A DNA stretch of 64,000 bases. It comes from Geodermatophilus obscurus (lineage in GTDB: Bacteria; Actinomycetota; Actinomycetes; Mycobacteriales; Geodermatophilaceae). The DNA is taken from contig NZ_FOWE01000001.1 in the NCBI RefSeq assembly GCF_900115395.1, forward strand, positions 124,001 to 188,000, read 5' to 3'. Under the pieces are notes generated by a model. That model did not search any database, had not been told where the DNA came from, and was given only the letters and a program-made list of their open reading frames with translations. The stretch's first letter is position 1; each line of letters opens with the position of its first letter. Both the position numbers and the translations under genes were made by a program. Positions 7,857 to 15,716 of this stretch are shown piece by piece.

Positions 7857-8150
7857 TCAGGCGGGTGTGACCCCGGGCTCGTTGCGCAGCAGCAGGCGGG
7901 TGCCGCGTCCGGACAGCGTGTCGCGCAGTGTGTGCAGGGCGTCCAGGCCGGCGTCGTCGGCGGCTCGGACGCCGGCCAGGTCGACCACCACGACGGGGGA
8001 TCCCGTGCGGCGCGCCGTCTCCACCGTGCCCCGCACCAGGTCGGCCCCCTGGCGGGTGAGGTGTCCGCTCACCCGGATCGGGCCGACCCGCGGGACGACG
8101 ACCTCGGTGCGCGGCGCAGCATCGCGCGACGGGCTGCCGGCAGTGGTCAT
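7857..8150 (-). CDS. STAS-domain protein (anti-sigma-factor antagonist fold)
   Basis: 97 residues, a single STAS domain: VRVSGHLTRQGADLVRGTVETA, then SPVVVVDLAGVRAADDAGLDALHTL and RGTRLLLRNEPG. The usual phosphorylatable Ser/Thr position after the DLAGVRxxD turn is occupied by DAG rather than DSSG, so it may not be regulated by phosphorylation like SpoIIAA. STAS proteins of this kind bind anti-sigma kinases or act in stressosome-like complexes. ATG 8150 with GGAGG (8157-8161) suitably placed. It follows the GerMN lipoprotein gene on the same strand after 126 bases. Confidence 0.78.
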   Translation of the reverse strand: MTTAGSPSRDAAPRTEVVVPRVGPIRVSGHLTRQGADLVRGTVETARRTGSPVVVVDLAGVRAADDAGLDALHTLRDTLSGRGTRLLLRNEPGVTPA

Positions 8151-8276
8151 GCGGTCCTCCCGAGAGGGTCGGTGCGGCCGGGTGCGGGTCCACCCTGGCA
8201 GCCGGGGCCGTTCCCGCCGAGATCCCGGCGCAGGTCGTCACGAGGTCGTCACGTCCGCGGCGGGGAGTCGCGGTCC

Positions 8277-8885
8277 TCAGGTCGGGGGCGAGGTGAGGAA
8301 GACGGCGTAGTCGGCCTCGGTGAGCGGAGCCGAGGTCAGCTCGCCGGAGGGCAGCGGCGCCTCGACGGGGACGCCGTCGCGGGTGAGGAGCACCGCGTCC
8401 GCGCCGGGCAGGCTGGTCGCGGTCAGGACGACCTGGGCGACCGCCGACCGGCTCTCCCGGCCAGACGGCGCGTCGACGGGCCCGCCGAGGTCGACCGTCA
8501 CGGTCCCGTCGTCGTCCCCGGTCACGCCCAGCTCCACCCCGGGCGGCAGGGCGGTGGACAGCCCCTCGGCGCGCTCGCCCTCGGTCGGGCCCGCGGCCAG
8601 CGCGGCCAGCAGCGCGTCGAGCCGGTCGGCCGGCGTGCCGGTGCCTGTGCCGCGGCCCCGCGGGACCAGCAGGTCGCCCGGCCCCACGAGGAACACCAGG
8701 GGCTCGTCGGCGCGGGGGACGGGGGAGGCCGTGGAGGGCGACGCCTCGGTCGGGGACGCCAGGCCGTAGGGCACGTCGCTCGGCGCGATCGTCGTGGGGG
8801 CGTCGCCGACCGGGACCCCGCACCCCGCGGCGGCGAGCGCGACGAGGAGCGCGGCGCCGGCCGGGGCGAGGCGGCGGGCGGTCAC
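8277..8885 (-). CDS. GerMN-domain lipoprotein, LpqB/CseA-like partner of the adjacent two-component system
   Basis: 202 residues. N-terminal signal peptide MTARRLAPAGAALLVALAAAGC ends in a lipobox (AAAGC), so the mature protein should be anchored outside the membrane through Cys22. A Ser/Thr/Pro linker follows, then a GerMN-like domain from about residue 60 (LVFLVGPGDLLVPRGR..., LDALLAALAAGPTEGERAEGLSTALPPGVEL, TVTVDLGG, AVAQVVLTATSLPGADAVLL). GTG at 8885 overlaps the kinase stop (GTGA), so it is translated with it. LpqB, encoded after MtrAB, also has GerMN but is about three times longer with a beta-propeller; this short form is closer in size to CseA-type lipoproteins. Likely senses or modulates the kinase. 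Confidence 0.82.
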   Translation of the reverse strand: MTARRLAPAGAALLVALAAAGCGVPVGDAPTTIAPSDVPYGLASPTEASPSTASPVPRADEPLVFLVGPGDLLVPRGRGTGTGTPADRLDALLAALAAGPTEGERAEGLSTALPPGVELGVTGDDDGTVTVDLGGPVDAPSGRESRSAVAQVVLTATSLPGADAVLLTRDGVPVEAPLPSGELTSAPLTEADYAVFLTSPPT

Positions 8886-10252
8886 CGGGCCGACCTCGGG
8901 ACGGAGAGGGTGAAGCGGGCGCCGCCGCAGGGGCCGTCGGTGACCCAGGCCGCCCCGCCCGCGCGGGCCGCGGTCTCGGCGACGATGGCCAGGCCCAGAC
9001 CCGCTCCCGGCCGGGAGCCCCGGGTCGAGGCGCTGCCCCGCGCGAAGCGCTCGAAGACGCGTCCGCGGTCGCCGGCGGGCACCCCGGGGCCGGCGTCGTC
9101 GACGGACACCAGGACCACGTCGTCGCGGGGGACGACCTCCACCCCCCGGACGCCGCCGCCGTGCCGGTCGGCGTTGTCGAGCAGGTTGCGCAGCGCCCGC
9201 TCCAGCCGGCCCTTGTCGACCGGCACCCGCGTGTCGCCGTCCTCCGGGGTCAGCAGGTCGGGGTCCCGGTCTGTCCGGACCAGCACCTCGCGGGCGAGCT
9301 CGGCGAGGTCGACCGGGTCCGCGTGCGGGTCGGTGGCGTCGCTGTCGAGCCGGGCGAGCTCCAGCAGGTCGTCCAGCGTCCGCCGGAACCGAGCGAGCTC
9401 GGTCTCCACCAGCGCCAGGGCCTCCCGCGAGCGCGGCGGCAGCTCCCCGCGCCGGGCCCCCAGCACGGAGACGCTGGTCACCAGGGTGGTGAGGGGACTT
9501 CGCAGCTCGTGGCTGACGTCGCCCACGAAGCGGGCGTCCCGCTCGATGCGGGCGGCCAGCGCGTCGACCATGGCGTTGAAGCCGCCGACGATGGCCACCA
9601 GGTCCGGGTCCTGCGTGGCCGGCAGTCGGGTCGCGAGGTCACCGGCGGCGATCCGGGTCGCCGCGCCGGCGACCTGCTCCAGCGGCTGCACCACGCGGCG
9701 GCTGGCCCAGACGCCGAACGCCGCGCCGACGAGGGTGGCTGCCCCCGCGCCGGCCGTCAGGACCGCCGCCAGGGTGCGGAGCACCTCCTGCAGCTCGGTG
9801 AGCGGGGAGAGCTCGTAGAACTCGAGGTCCGCGCCCGGCACGGGGACGCCCACGACCAGGCGCGGCCCGTCGGCCGACCCGGTCCGCACGGTGGCCGCCG
9901 TGCCGTCGTCGACGAGGTCACGGAGGTCGGCCGGGACGTCCCGGGCCCCGACCTCCAGGCTCGAGGAGTACCAGGAGCCGCCGTGGTGGACGACGACGTC
10001 GGAGGAGCCGGACGGCTCCAGTTCCTCGAGAGCGGTGCCGATCTCGGCGCCGGCGGTCGACAGCCGGCTGCGCAGGACGTCGGCGTCGGCGAAGGCCTGC
10101 CGGGTGAGGGTCCGCTCGCGCTGGTCGAGCAGGTAGCCCCGGGCCAGGAGGAACGTCGTGGTCACGAGCACGGCCGACACCAGCAGGGTGGCCGCCGCGA
10201 ACCCGAGCACGATGCGCGCCCGCAGGCCCCGGGGCCCCGGGGCGCGCCTCAT
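8882..10252 (-). CDS. HAMP-domain sensor histidine kinase
   Basis: 456 residues. First helix at about 11-31 (IVLGFAAATLLVSAVLVTTTFL), an extracytoplasmic sensor region of about 130 residues, second helix (VLTAGAGAATLVGAAFGVWAS), then HAMP (RRVVQPLEQVAGAATRIAAGDLATRLP). The H-box FVGDVSHELRSPLTTL carries the phospho-acceptor His at about residue 248; N-box LRNLLDNADRHG, G1 box VDDAGPGVP and G2 box RPGAGLGLAIV are all intact. Architecture matches MtrB/CseC kinases. Start ATG 10252 overlaps the response-regulator stop (ATGA). Its cognate regulator precedes it and a lipoprotein follows it, all overlapping by four bases. Confidence 0.92.
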   Translation of the reverse strand: MRRAPGPRGLRARIVLGFAAATLLVSAVLVTTTFLLARGYLLDQRERTLTRQAFADADVLRSRLSTAGAEIGTALEELEPSGSSDVVVHHGGSWYSSSLEVGARDVPADLRDLVDDGTAATVRTGSADGPRLVVGVPVPGADLEFYELSPLTELQEVLRTLAAVLTAGAGAATLVGAAFGVWASRRVVQPLEQVAGAATRIAAGDLATRLPATQDPDLVAIVGGFNAMVDALAARIERDARFVGDVSHELRSPLTTLVTSVSVLGARRGELPPRSREALALVETELARFRRTLDDLLELARLDSDATDPHADPVDLAELAREVLVRTDRDPDLLTPEDGDTRVPVDKGRLERALRNLLDNADRHGGGVRGVEVVPRDDVVLVSVDDAGPGVPAGDRGRVFERFARGSASTRGSRPGAGLGLAIVAETAARAGGAAWVTDGPCGGARFTLSVPRSAR

Positions 10253-10953
10253 CGCAGGTCCAGCCGGTACCCCAGGCCGCGGACGGTGACCACCACCCGC
10301 GGCGCGCCGGGGTCGCGCTCGACCTTCGTGCGCAGCCGGCGGATGTGCACGTCGACGAGCCGCTCGTCCCCGAAGAACCCGTGCTCCCACACGCGGGCCA
10401 GCAGGTCCTGCCGGCTCAGCACCCTTCCCGGCACGGCGGCGAGCTCGCACAGCAGCCGGAACTCGGTGAGGGTGAGCGCGAGCTGCTCCTCCCCGCGGTG
10501 CACGGTGCCGGCGTCGACGGTCAGCACCAGGGGCGCCTCCGGGTCCTGCTCCAGGACGACCGGCCGCGGCTCCGGGGCCGGCCCGGTCGACCCCACCCGG
10601 CGTCGCAGGGCCCGCAGCCGCGCGGTGATCTCCTTGACCTCGAAGGGCTTGGTCACGTAGTCGTCGGCTCCGGCCTCGAGGGCGGCCACGATGTCGTGGG
10701 TGTCGGCGCGGGCGCTGACCACGATGATCGGCAGGTCGTGGCGCCGCCGGACCTCGCGGACGACGGCGAACCCGTCCATCCGGCCGAGCATGAGGTCGAC
10801 GACCATCAGGTCCGGCACGGCATCCCGCACCTGCCGGACGGCGTCCTCACCGCTCACCGCCTCCTCGACGGCGTACCCCTCGTCCTCCAGCGCCCAGCGC
10901 AGCGCGGTCCGGATCGCGTCGTCGTCCTCGACGACCAGGAGACGCGGCAGCAC
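10249..10953 (-). CDS. OmpR/MtrA-family response regulator
   Basis: 234 residues. Receiver domain with acidic pocket VVEDDD (residues 7-12), phospho-acceptor D53 in VVDLMLGRMDG, switch Ser/Ala region IIVVSA and VTKPF lysine. The C-terminal winged helix (about 135-234) has LTLTEFRLLCELAAVPGRVLSRQDLLARVW and HIRRLRTKVERDP...VRGLGYRL, the OmpR-class DNA-binding and wing elements. GTG 10953 (MLPRLLVVEDD) begins exactly at the receiver fold. First gene of the regulator-kinase-lipoprotein operon; its promoter should lie in the 147 bases shared with the divergent STAS gene at 11101. Confidence 0.92.
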   Translation of the reverse strand: MLPRLLVVEDDDAIRTALRWALEDEGYAVEEAVSGEDAVRQVRDAVPDLMVVDLMLGRMDGFAVVREVRRRHDLPIIVVSARADTHDIVAALEAGADDYVTKPFEVKEITARLRALRRRVGSTGPAPEPRPVVLEQDPEAPLVLTVDAGTVHRGEEQLALTLTEFRLLCELAAVPGRVLSRQDLLARVWEHGFFGDERLVDVHIRRLRTKVERDPGAPRVVVTVRGLGYRLDLR

Positions 10954-11100
10954 CCGGCCACTGTGCCACCGTGAGGTACGGCCCTCCCGGTTCCGCACGC
11001 GGACCGTCACCGGATCGCAAAGCGGCCGACCGGGTCCCCGCAACGGACGGCGAGCATGCTCGGGAGAGCCCACCAGCCGCCCGGGACCGGGAGGACACCC

Positions 11101-11448
11101 GTGACCCCACCTGCCGCGACCGGCGCCGCGAGCGCTCCGCCGCGCTCGGACGAGGTCGTCGTCGCCGTGACCCCGGCCCTGCTCGACGACGGGCTGGCCG
11201 ACCTCCGGTGGCTGTTGCACGACGCGTTGACGGCCGGCGCCCGCACCGTCGTCGTCGACGTCGCCCGGCTCCCGCAGCTGACCAGCCCGCTCCTGGCCAG
11301 CCTGCTCGAGGCGCACCGGGTGTGCCGCGCCCGGGGCGGCGGCGTCGTCCTGCGCGGTGCGGGCCGCCGCACGCGCGACGTCCTCGTGCGGACCGGTCTG
11401 TGGCGGGTGCTGCAGGTGCAGCCCGCTCACCGCCGCCGGGCCGGGTAG
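11101..11448 (+). CDS. STAS-domain protein
   Basis: 115 residues with a STAS fold: DEVVVAVTPALLDDGLADLRWLLHDAL, ARTVVVDVARLPQLTSPLLASLLEAHRVCRARGGGVVLRGAG, VRTGLWRVLQV. The turn LPQLTSPLLASL matches the place where antagonists carry DSSG; here TSP keeps a Thr-Ser pair that could be phosphorylated. GTG 11101 is preceded by GGGAGGACACCC, a good ribosome site. Ten bases before the YetF gene, same strand, probably cotranscribed; divergent from the response regulator. Confidence 0.72.
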   Translation: MTPPAATGAASAPPRSDEVVVAVTPALLDDGLADLRWLLHDALTAGARTVVVDVARLPQLTSPLLASLLEAHRVCRARGGGVVLRGAGRRTRDVLVRTGLWRVLQVQPAHRRRAG

Positions 11449-11458
11449 AGCCGCGGGC

Positions 11459-11974
11459 ATGTGGTTCGACGCGTGGTCCGACCTCGGCCGGGTGGCCGCC
11501 GTCGGGGCCAGCGCCTACCTGACCGTGGTCGTCGTGCTGCGGCTGTCGGGAAAGCGGACGCTGGCGAAGCTCAACGCCTTCGACCTGGTCGTCACCGTCG
11601 CTCTCGGGTCGACGCTGGCCACCATCCTGCTCAGCTCCGACGTGTCGTGGTCGGAGGGTGCGCTCGCCCTGGCCCTGCTGGCCCTGCTGCAGTTCGTGGT
11701 GGCGCAGATGACCTCGCGGCTCCCGTGGGCGCGTGCGGTCGTCACCGCCGAACCCACGCTCCTGTTGCGCGACGGCCGGCTGCTCCCCGACGCGCTCGCC
11801 CGGCAGCGGGTCGCGGTCGACGAGGTCCGGCAGGCCGTGCGGGCCACCGGGCAGGGCGACCTGTCCTCCGTCGCGGCGGTGGTGCTCGAGACCGACGGGT
11901 CGCTGAGCGTCGTCCCCGCCTCGCAGGCCGGTGACCGGTCGGCACTGGACGGGGTGCGCCGCGAGACCGCCTGA
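11459..11974 (+). CDS. YetF/DUF421 family membrane protein
   Basis: 171 residues. Two to three N-terminal membrane helices, with the family-defining [35 protein letters not shown], followed by a cytosolic alpha/beta domain ([57 protein letters not shown]). In intact family members this DUF421 domain is followed by a DUF3290-like partner or ends here. Function is not established; YetF homologues occur in Bacillus spores and many actinobacteria. ATG 11459. Confidence 0.88.
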   Translation: MWFDAWSDLGRVAAVGASAYLTVVVVLRLSGKRTLAKLNAFDLVVTVALGSTLATILLSSDVSWSEGALALALLALLQFVVAQMTSRLPWARAVVTAEPTLLLRDGRLLPDALARQRVAVDEVRQAVRATGQGDLSSVAAVVLETDGSLSVVPASQAGDRSALDGVRRETA

Positions 11975-12068
11975 CCGGCGTGCGCCGCCCGCGGGGGACG
12001 GCGCACGCCGGCCCGCTCCCGCCGACGTCCTCGTGGACCGCACGGGACCCCAGGCGGACCATGGCGGC

Positions 12069-12875
12069 ATGCTGCTCGACCCTGCCCCGGCGGCCCACGA
12101 GCCGGCCCGCGACCCCGCGGCGGCCCGCGCGGCCTTCCGCGCCGGCCTCGCCGTCCCCTCGTCGGGCTGGGCCCCCGGGCACGCGCAGGCCAACCTCGTC
12201 GTCCTGCCGCGGGACTGGGCGATGGACATGCTGCTGTTCGCCCAGCGCAACCCCCGGCCGGTACCCCTGCTCGACGTCACCGACCCCGGGTCGTACCGCA
12301 CCCCGCTGGCCCCTGACGCCGACCTGCGGACCGACCTGCCGCGCTACCGGGTCTGGCGCGACGGCGAGTGCGTGGACGAGCCGACCGACGTGACCGGCCT
12401 GTGGACCGGTGACCTGGTCGCGTTCCTCGTCGGCTGCAGCTTCAGCTTCGAGACGGCGCTGCTCGACGCCGGCGTCCCGGTGCGTAACATCGAGCAGGGC
12501 CGAAACGTGTCGATGTACCGCACCGATCGGCCGTGCCGTTCCGCCGGGCGGCTGTCCGGGCCGCTGGTGGTATCGATGCGGCCGGTCCCGGGCTCCCTGG
12601 TGCCCACCGCGGTCCAGGTCACCGCCCGCATGCCCGAGGTGCACGGGGCGCCGGTGCACGTCGGCGCACCCGGGGCCCTCGGCATCGCCGACCTCGACCG
12701 CCCTGACTACGGCGACCCGGTCGTCGCCGAGGACGGCGACGTGCCGGTGTTCTGGGCCTGCGGGGTCACCCCTCAGGCGGCGCTGCTGGGCTCCCGACCG
12801 CCGTTCGCGATCACCCACGCCCCGGGGCACATGTTCGTCACCGACGTCACGGACGCCGCCCTCCGCCTGCCCTGA
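12069..12875 (+). CDS. DUF1445 family putative hydro-lyase (D-glutamate cyclase-like)
   Basis: 268 residues, the length and motifs of the DUF1445 family: [33 protein letters not shown] at the start, [33 protein letters not shown] in the middle and [35 protein letters not shown] at the end. The mitochondrial relative DGLUCY has been shown to convert D-glutamate to 5-oxo-D-proline, and bacterial members are usually called putative hydro-lyases; the substrate here is unknown. ATG 12069 begins at the conserved N-terminus. Followed 52 bases later by the Gfo/Idh gene on the same strand. Confidence 0.85.
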   Translation: MLLDPAPAAHEPARDPAAARAAFRAGLAVPSSGWAPGHAQANLVVLPRDWAMDMLLFAQRNPRPVPLLDVTDPGSYRTPLAPDADLRTDLPRYRVWRDGECVDEPTDVTGLWTGDLVAFLVGCSFSFETALLDAGVPVRNIEQGRNVSMYRTDRPCRSAGRLSGPLVVSMRPVPGSLVPTAVQVTARMPEVHGAPVHVGAPGALGIADLDRPDYGDPVVAEDGDVPVFWACGVTPQAALLGSRPPFAITHAPGHMFVTDVTDAALRLP

Positions 12876-12927
12876 CGGGAGCCCGCCCGGGGTTTCCGCC
12901 CCGGGCGCGACGGGGCAGGACGCGCCG

Positions 12928-13878
12928 GTGAGCACCCGCATCGGGCTGGTCGGAGCCGGGTTCATCGCCGGCCGGCACGTCGAGTCCTTGACCGCACTGG
13001 ACGGCGTCACCGTCGCCGGGGTCGCCGACCCGCAGGCCGACCGCGCGCAGCGGCTGGCCGAGCGCGCCGGTGCACGGGCCTACGCGACGTGGGAGGACCT
13101 GCTCGGCGGCGAGACGCTCGACGCCCTCTACGTCTGCGTCCCTCCGCACCAGCACGGCGCCGTCGAGGACGCCGCGGTCGACGCCGGCCTGCCGCTGTTC
13201 GTGGAGAAGCCGCTGGCCACCGACCTGCCCACCGCCGAGCGGCTGGCTACCCGGATCGAGGCGGCCGGGCTGCTCACCGCGGTCGGCTACCACTGGCGCT
13301 ACCTCGACACCCTCGAGCAGGCCCGCGCCCTGCTGGCCGACGCGCCGCCGCGGCTGCTGCTGGGCGCGTGGCTGGACAAGGCGCCCAACGTGCCGTGGTG
13401 GGCGCGCCAGGACCAGTCCGGCGGGCAGACCGTCGAGCAGGCCACCCACCTGCTCGACGTCGGCCGCGTCCTGGCCGGGGAGGTGACCGGCGGGTTCGCC
13501 ACCGGCGGGCGCTCCCCGGACGGGCCCGGCGACGTCCTCGACGTCTGCACCGCGTCGCTGCGCTTCGCGTCCGGCGCGGTCGGGACCTTCTCCAACAGCT
13601 GCGTGGCCCCGCGCGGCTACCGGATCGGCGTGCAGGTGGTCGCCCCCGGCCTCGGGCTGGACCTCACCGAGCACGACCTGCGGATCACCGACGCCGCGGG
13701 CGAGCGCACGGTGCCCCGGCAGCGGGACCCGATCGCCGCCGAGGACGCCGCCTTCGTCGCCGCCGTCCGCGGGGAGGGCGACGACGTCCGGGCGCCCTAC
13801 GCCGAGGCGCTGCGCACCCACCGGCTCGCCGTCGCGGTGGCGCGGGCCGCGGCCGACGGCGGGACGGTGCAGCTGTGA
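12928..13878 (+). CDS. Gfo/Idh/MocA family NAD(P)-dependent oxidoreductase
   Basis: 316 residues. N-terminal Rossmann fold with IGLVGAGFIAGRHVESL, then LYVCVPPHQHG and the catalytic-site motif VEKPLATD (Lys-Pro pair that contacts cofactor and substrate). The C-terminal alpha/beta domain contains QTVEQATHLLDVGR, where the second-site His is typical of the family. Substrates of the family are sugars, inositols and related cyclitols. GTG 12928 has AGGA about seven bases upstream. The stop overlaps the start of the next dehydrogenase (GTGA), so the two enzymes are coexpressed and may act in sequence. Confidence 0.9.
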   Translation: MSTRIGLVGAGFIAGRHVESLTALDGVTVAGVADPQADRAQRLAERAGARAYATWEDLLGGETLDALYVCVPPHQHGAVEDAAVDAGLPLFVEKPLATDLPTAERLATRIEAAGLLTAVGYHWRYLDTLEQARALLADAPPRLLLGAWLDKAPNVPWWARQDQSGGQTVEQATHLLDVGRVLAGEVTGGFATGGRSPDGPGDVLDVCTASLRFASGAVGTFSNSCVAPRGYRIGVQVVAPGLGLDLTEHDLRITDAAGERTVPRQRDPIAAEDAAFVAAVRGEGDDVRAPYAEALRTHRLAVAVARAAADGGTVQL

Positions 13879-14966
13879 GCGGGCGGGCCGTGCGCACGAT
13901 CGGCGTCCTCACCCCCGGCCACCCGGCCGTCCTCGACGACACCGAGGCCGAGCCCGGTCCCGGGCAGGCGTGGGTGACCACCGAGTACAGCGGCGTCAGC
14001 GCCGGCACCGAGGTGGCCCTGGTGCGCGGCACCGATCCCCACCACCGGTTGCACTGGGACCCCGACGTGCGCTCCTTCTCCCGCGGCCCGGTGGCCGGCT
14101 ACCCGGTGACCAACCTCGGCTACATGGAGGTCGGGCTGGTCACCGAGAGCCGCGCCGACGGCCTGGCCGAGGGCACGCGGGTGGCGATGGCCTACGGGCA
14201 CCGCACCGGCCGGTGCGCCGACCCGGCGAGCATGCACGTCATCCCGGTGCCCGGCGACCTCGACCCGCTGCTCGGCGTCTACCTCGCCCAGATGGGCCCG
14301 ATCTGCGTCAACGGCCTGCTCCACGCGACGGCGCAGTTCGCCGGCCCCGGCGGCGGGGTGGGCGACGGCGTCCGCGACCGGCACGTGCTGGTCACCGGCG
14401 CCGGGGTGATCGGGCTGCTGTCGGCGGTGCTCGCCGTCCGGCACGGCGCCGCCGACGTCGTCGTCGAGGACCCCTCGCCGCAGCGGCGGGCGGTGGCCGA
14501 GACGCTCGGGCTGGCCACCGTCGACGCCGACGGCGCCTGGGAGGCGGTCAAGCAGCGGTGGCGGCACGGGCCCGGCGACGCCGGTGCGGACCTGGTGCTG
14601 CAGTGTCGCGGCCACGACTCGGCACTGGCCACCGGCCTCAAGGCGCTGCGGCCGCAGGGCGTCGTGGTCGACCTGGGCTTCTACCAGGGCGGCGCGGAGG
14701 CCGTCCGGCTCGGTGAGGAGTTCCACCACAACGGCCTGTCGGTGGTGTGCGCCCAGATCAGCCGGGTGCCGCGCGGGATGGCCGCGGACTGGTCACGGCC
14801 GGCGCTGGCCGCCGTCACCCTCGACCTGCTCCGCGAGCGGGGCGACGACGTCCGCCGGCACGTGGTCACCGACGTCGTCCCCTTCGACGACGGCCCGGCG
14901 CTGCTGGCCGACCTCGCCGGGCGCCGCCTCCCGTCCCCGCCGCTGCAGGCCGTCCTGCGGTTCTGA
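13875..14966 (+). CDS. Medium-chain alcohol dehydrogenase-like oxidoreductase
   Basis: 363 residues. GroES-like N-terminal part with TEYSGVSAGTEVALVRG, the SGVSAGTE variant found in BchC-like and bi-domain oxidoreductases, in place of the classic catalytic-zinc CxxxHGxD. Rossmann domain DRHVLVTGAGVIGLLSAVLAVRHGAADVVVED (glycine-rich GAGVIG, cofactor-specific acidic ED), then DLVLQCRGHDSALATGLKALRPQGVVVDLGFY. The zinc ligands of typical alcohol dehydrogenases are mostly absent, so a zinc-independent or single-zinc enzyme is likely. Coupled by a GTGA overlap to the preceding Gfo/Idh enzyme; a joint redox pathway on a polyol or sugar is an inference. Confidence 0.82.
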   Translation: MSGRAVRTIGVLTPGHPAVLDDTEAEPGPGQAWVTTEYSGVSAGTEVALVRGTDPHHRLHWDPDVRSFSRGPVAGYPVTNLGYMEVGLVTESRADGLAEGTRVAMAYGHRTGRCADPASMHVIPVPGDLDPLLGVYLAQMGPICVNGLLHATAQFAGPGGGVGDGVRDRHVLVTGAGVIGLLSAVLAVRHGAADVVVEDPSPQRRAVAETLGLATVDADGAWEAVKQRWRHGPGDAGADLVLQCRGHDSALATGLKALRPQGVVVDLGFYQGGAEAVRLGEEFHHNGLSVVCAQISRVPRGMAADWSRPALAAVTLDLLRERGDDVRRHVVTDVVPFDDGPALLADLAGRRLPSPPLQAVLRF

Positions 14967-15350
14967 GCCGACTCCCCGAGGCGACCCGTCGCACCGGACG
15001 GGGATCATCCGGCATCTGCCTGATCCGCCCGTCGGGCCGTTCGACGGCGACCGCGTCGACGCCTCCGACGACGCCTACCGGCGGGCGCGAATCCGGACGG
15101 CTGGGCATGGTGCTGACCTGCGCCGTCACCGCCTGGCTCGCGGGGGCGGGCGGTCAGGACCGGGCGCGGCACCGGCCGGTGCTGCCCCTGCTGATGACGG
15201 CCGGGGTGGTCGCCGACGTCACGCCACCGGCGCGTCGCCCGGTGCGCCGCGCCGACCACTTGTCCTGGCCCGTCGACGGCGGGATCCTCCGGTCATCGCC
15301 GCGGACGCCGGGCCGCCGGGCTGTGCGGCGTGGTCCAGGGGAGGACCACC
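14967..15350. other. 384-bp stretch with no supported gene
   Basis: Between the dehydrogenase and the next plus-strand gene. A short frame from ATG 15108 (MVLTCAVTAWLAGAGG) has some hydrophobic character but no ribosome site and runs on without a conserved end, so I do not call it. The last 15 bases hold the ribosome site of the 15351 gene. No repeat or hairpin stood out. Confidence 0.5.
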
Positions 15351-15716
15351 ATGCTGTGGGCAGCCGTCAGCGTCCTCGGCTTCGTCGTCCTGACCGCGCT
15401 CGTGGTGGTGATGGCCCGCGGCAACACCGCCCGGTGGGAACGCGACCACCGCGCACCGCAGGCCGCGGCCCGGGCGCACGGGGCGGCCGTGCGCAGCGGG
15501 TGGAAGCGGACGCTGTCGCGGTGGCAGCAGGCGGAGGAGTCGCAGGACCGGCCGGCCCGCGTTCCCGCCCTCCACCTGCCCGCCGGGCTGGCGGCGCGGC
15601 TGCCGCACCCGCACCTGCCGCACCCCCACCTGCCCCTGCACCTGCCGCGTGTGCACCTGCCGCGGCGGGCGCGGTCGGTCCCGCAGGACGACGCGGGGGA
15701 GGACCCGCGCCCCTAG
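15351..15716 (+). CDS. Single-pass membrane protein with His/Pro/Leu repeat tail
   Basis: 121 residues. One N-terminal membrane helix (MLWAAVSVLGFVVLTALVVVMA), a charged region, then a repetitive segment in which HPHLP, HLPLHLP and VHLPRR units follow one another at about residues 84-107, ending in a basic/acidic tail. ATG 15351 has GGGGAGG six bases upstream. No known domain recognised. The spaced His residues could bind metal or form an extended polyproline-like stalk; both are guesses. Its stop overlaps by four bases the stop of the convergent CoiA-like gene. Confidence 0.6.
   Translation: MLWAAVSVLGFVVLTALVVVMARGNTARWERDHRAPQAAARAHGAAVRSGWKRTLSRWQQAEESQDRPARVPALHLPAGLAARLPHPHLPHPHLPLHLPRVHLPRRARSVPQDDAGEDPRP

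Noticed and set aside
15108-15350. Possible small protein MVLTCAVTAWLAGAGG...
   Set aside because: No ribosome site, no end before the next gene's frame, and no conserved features.
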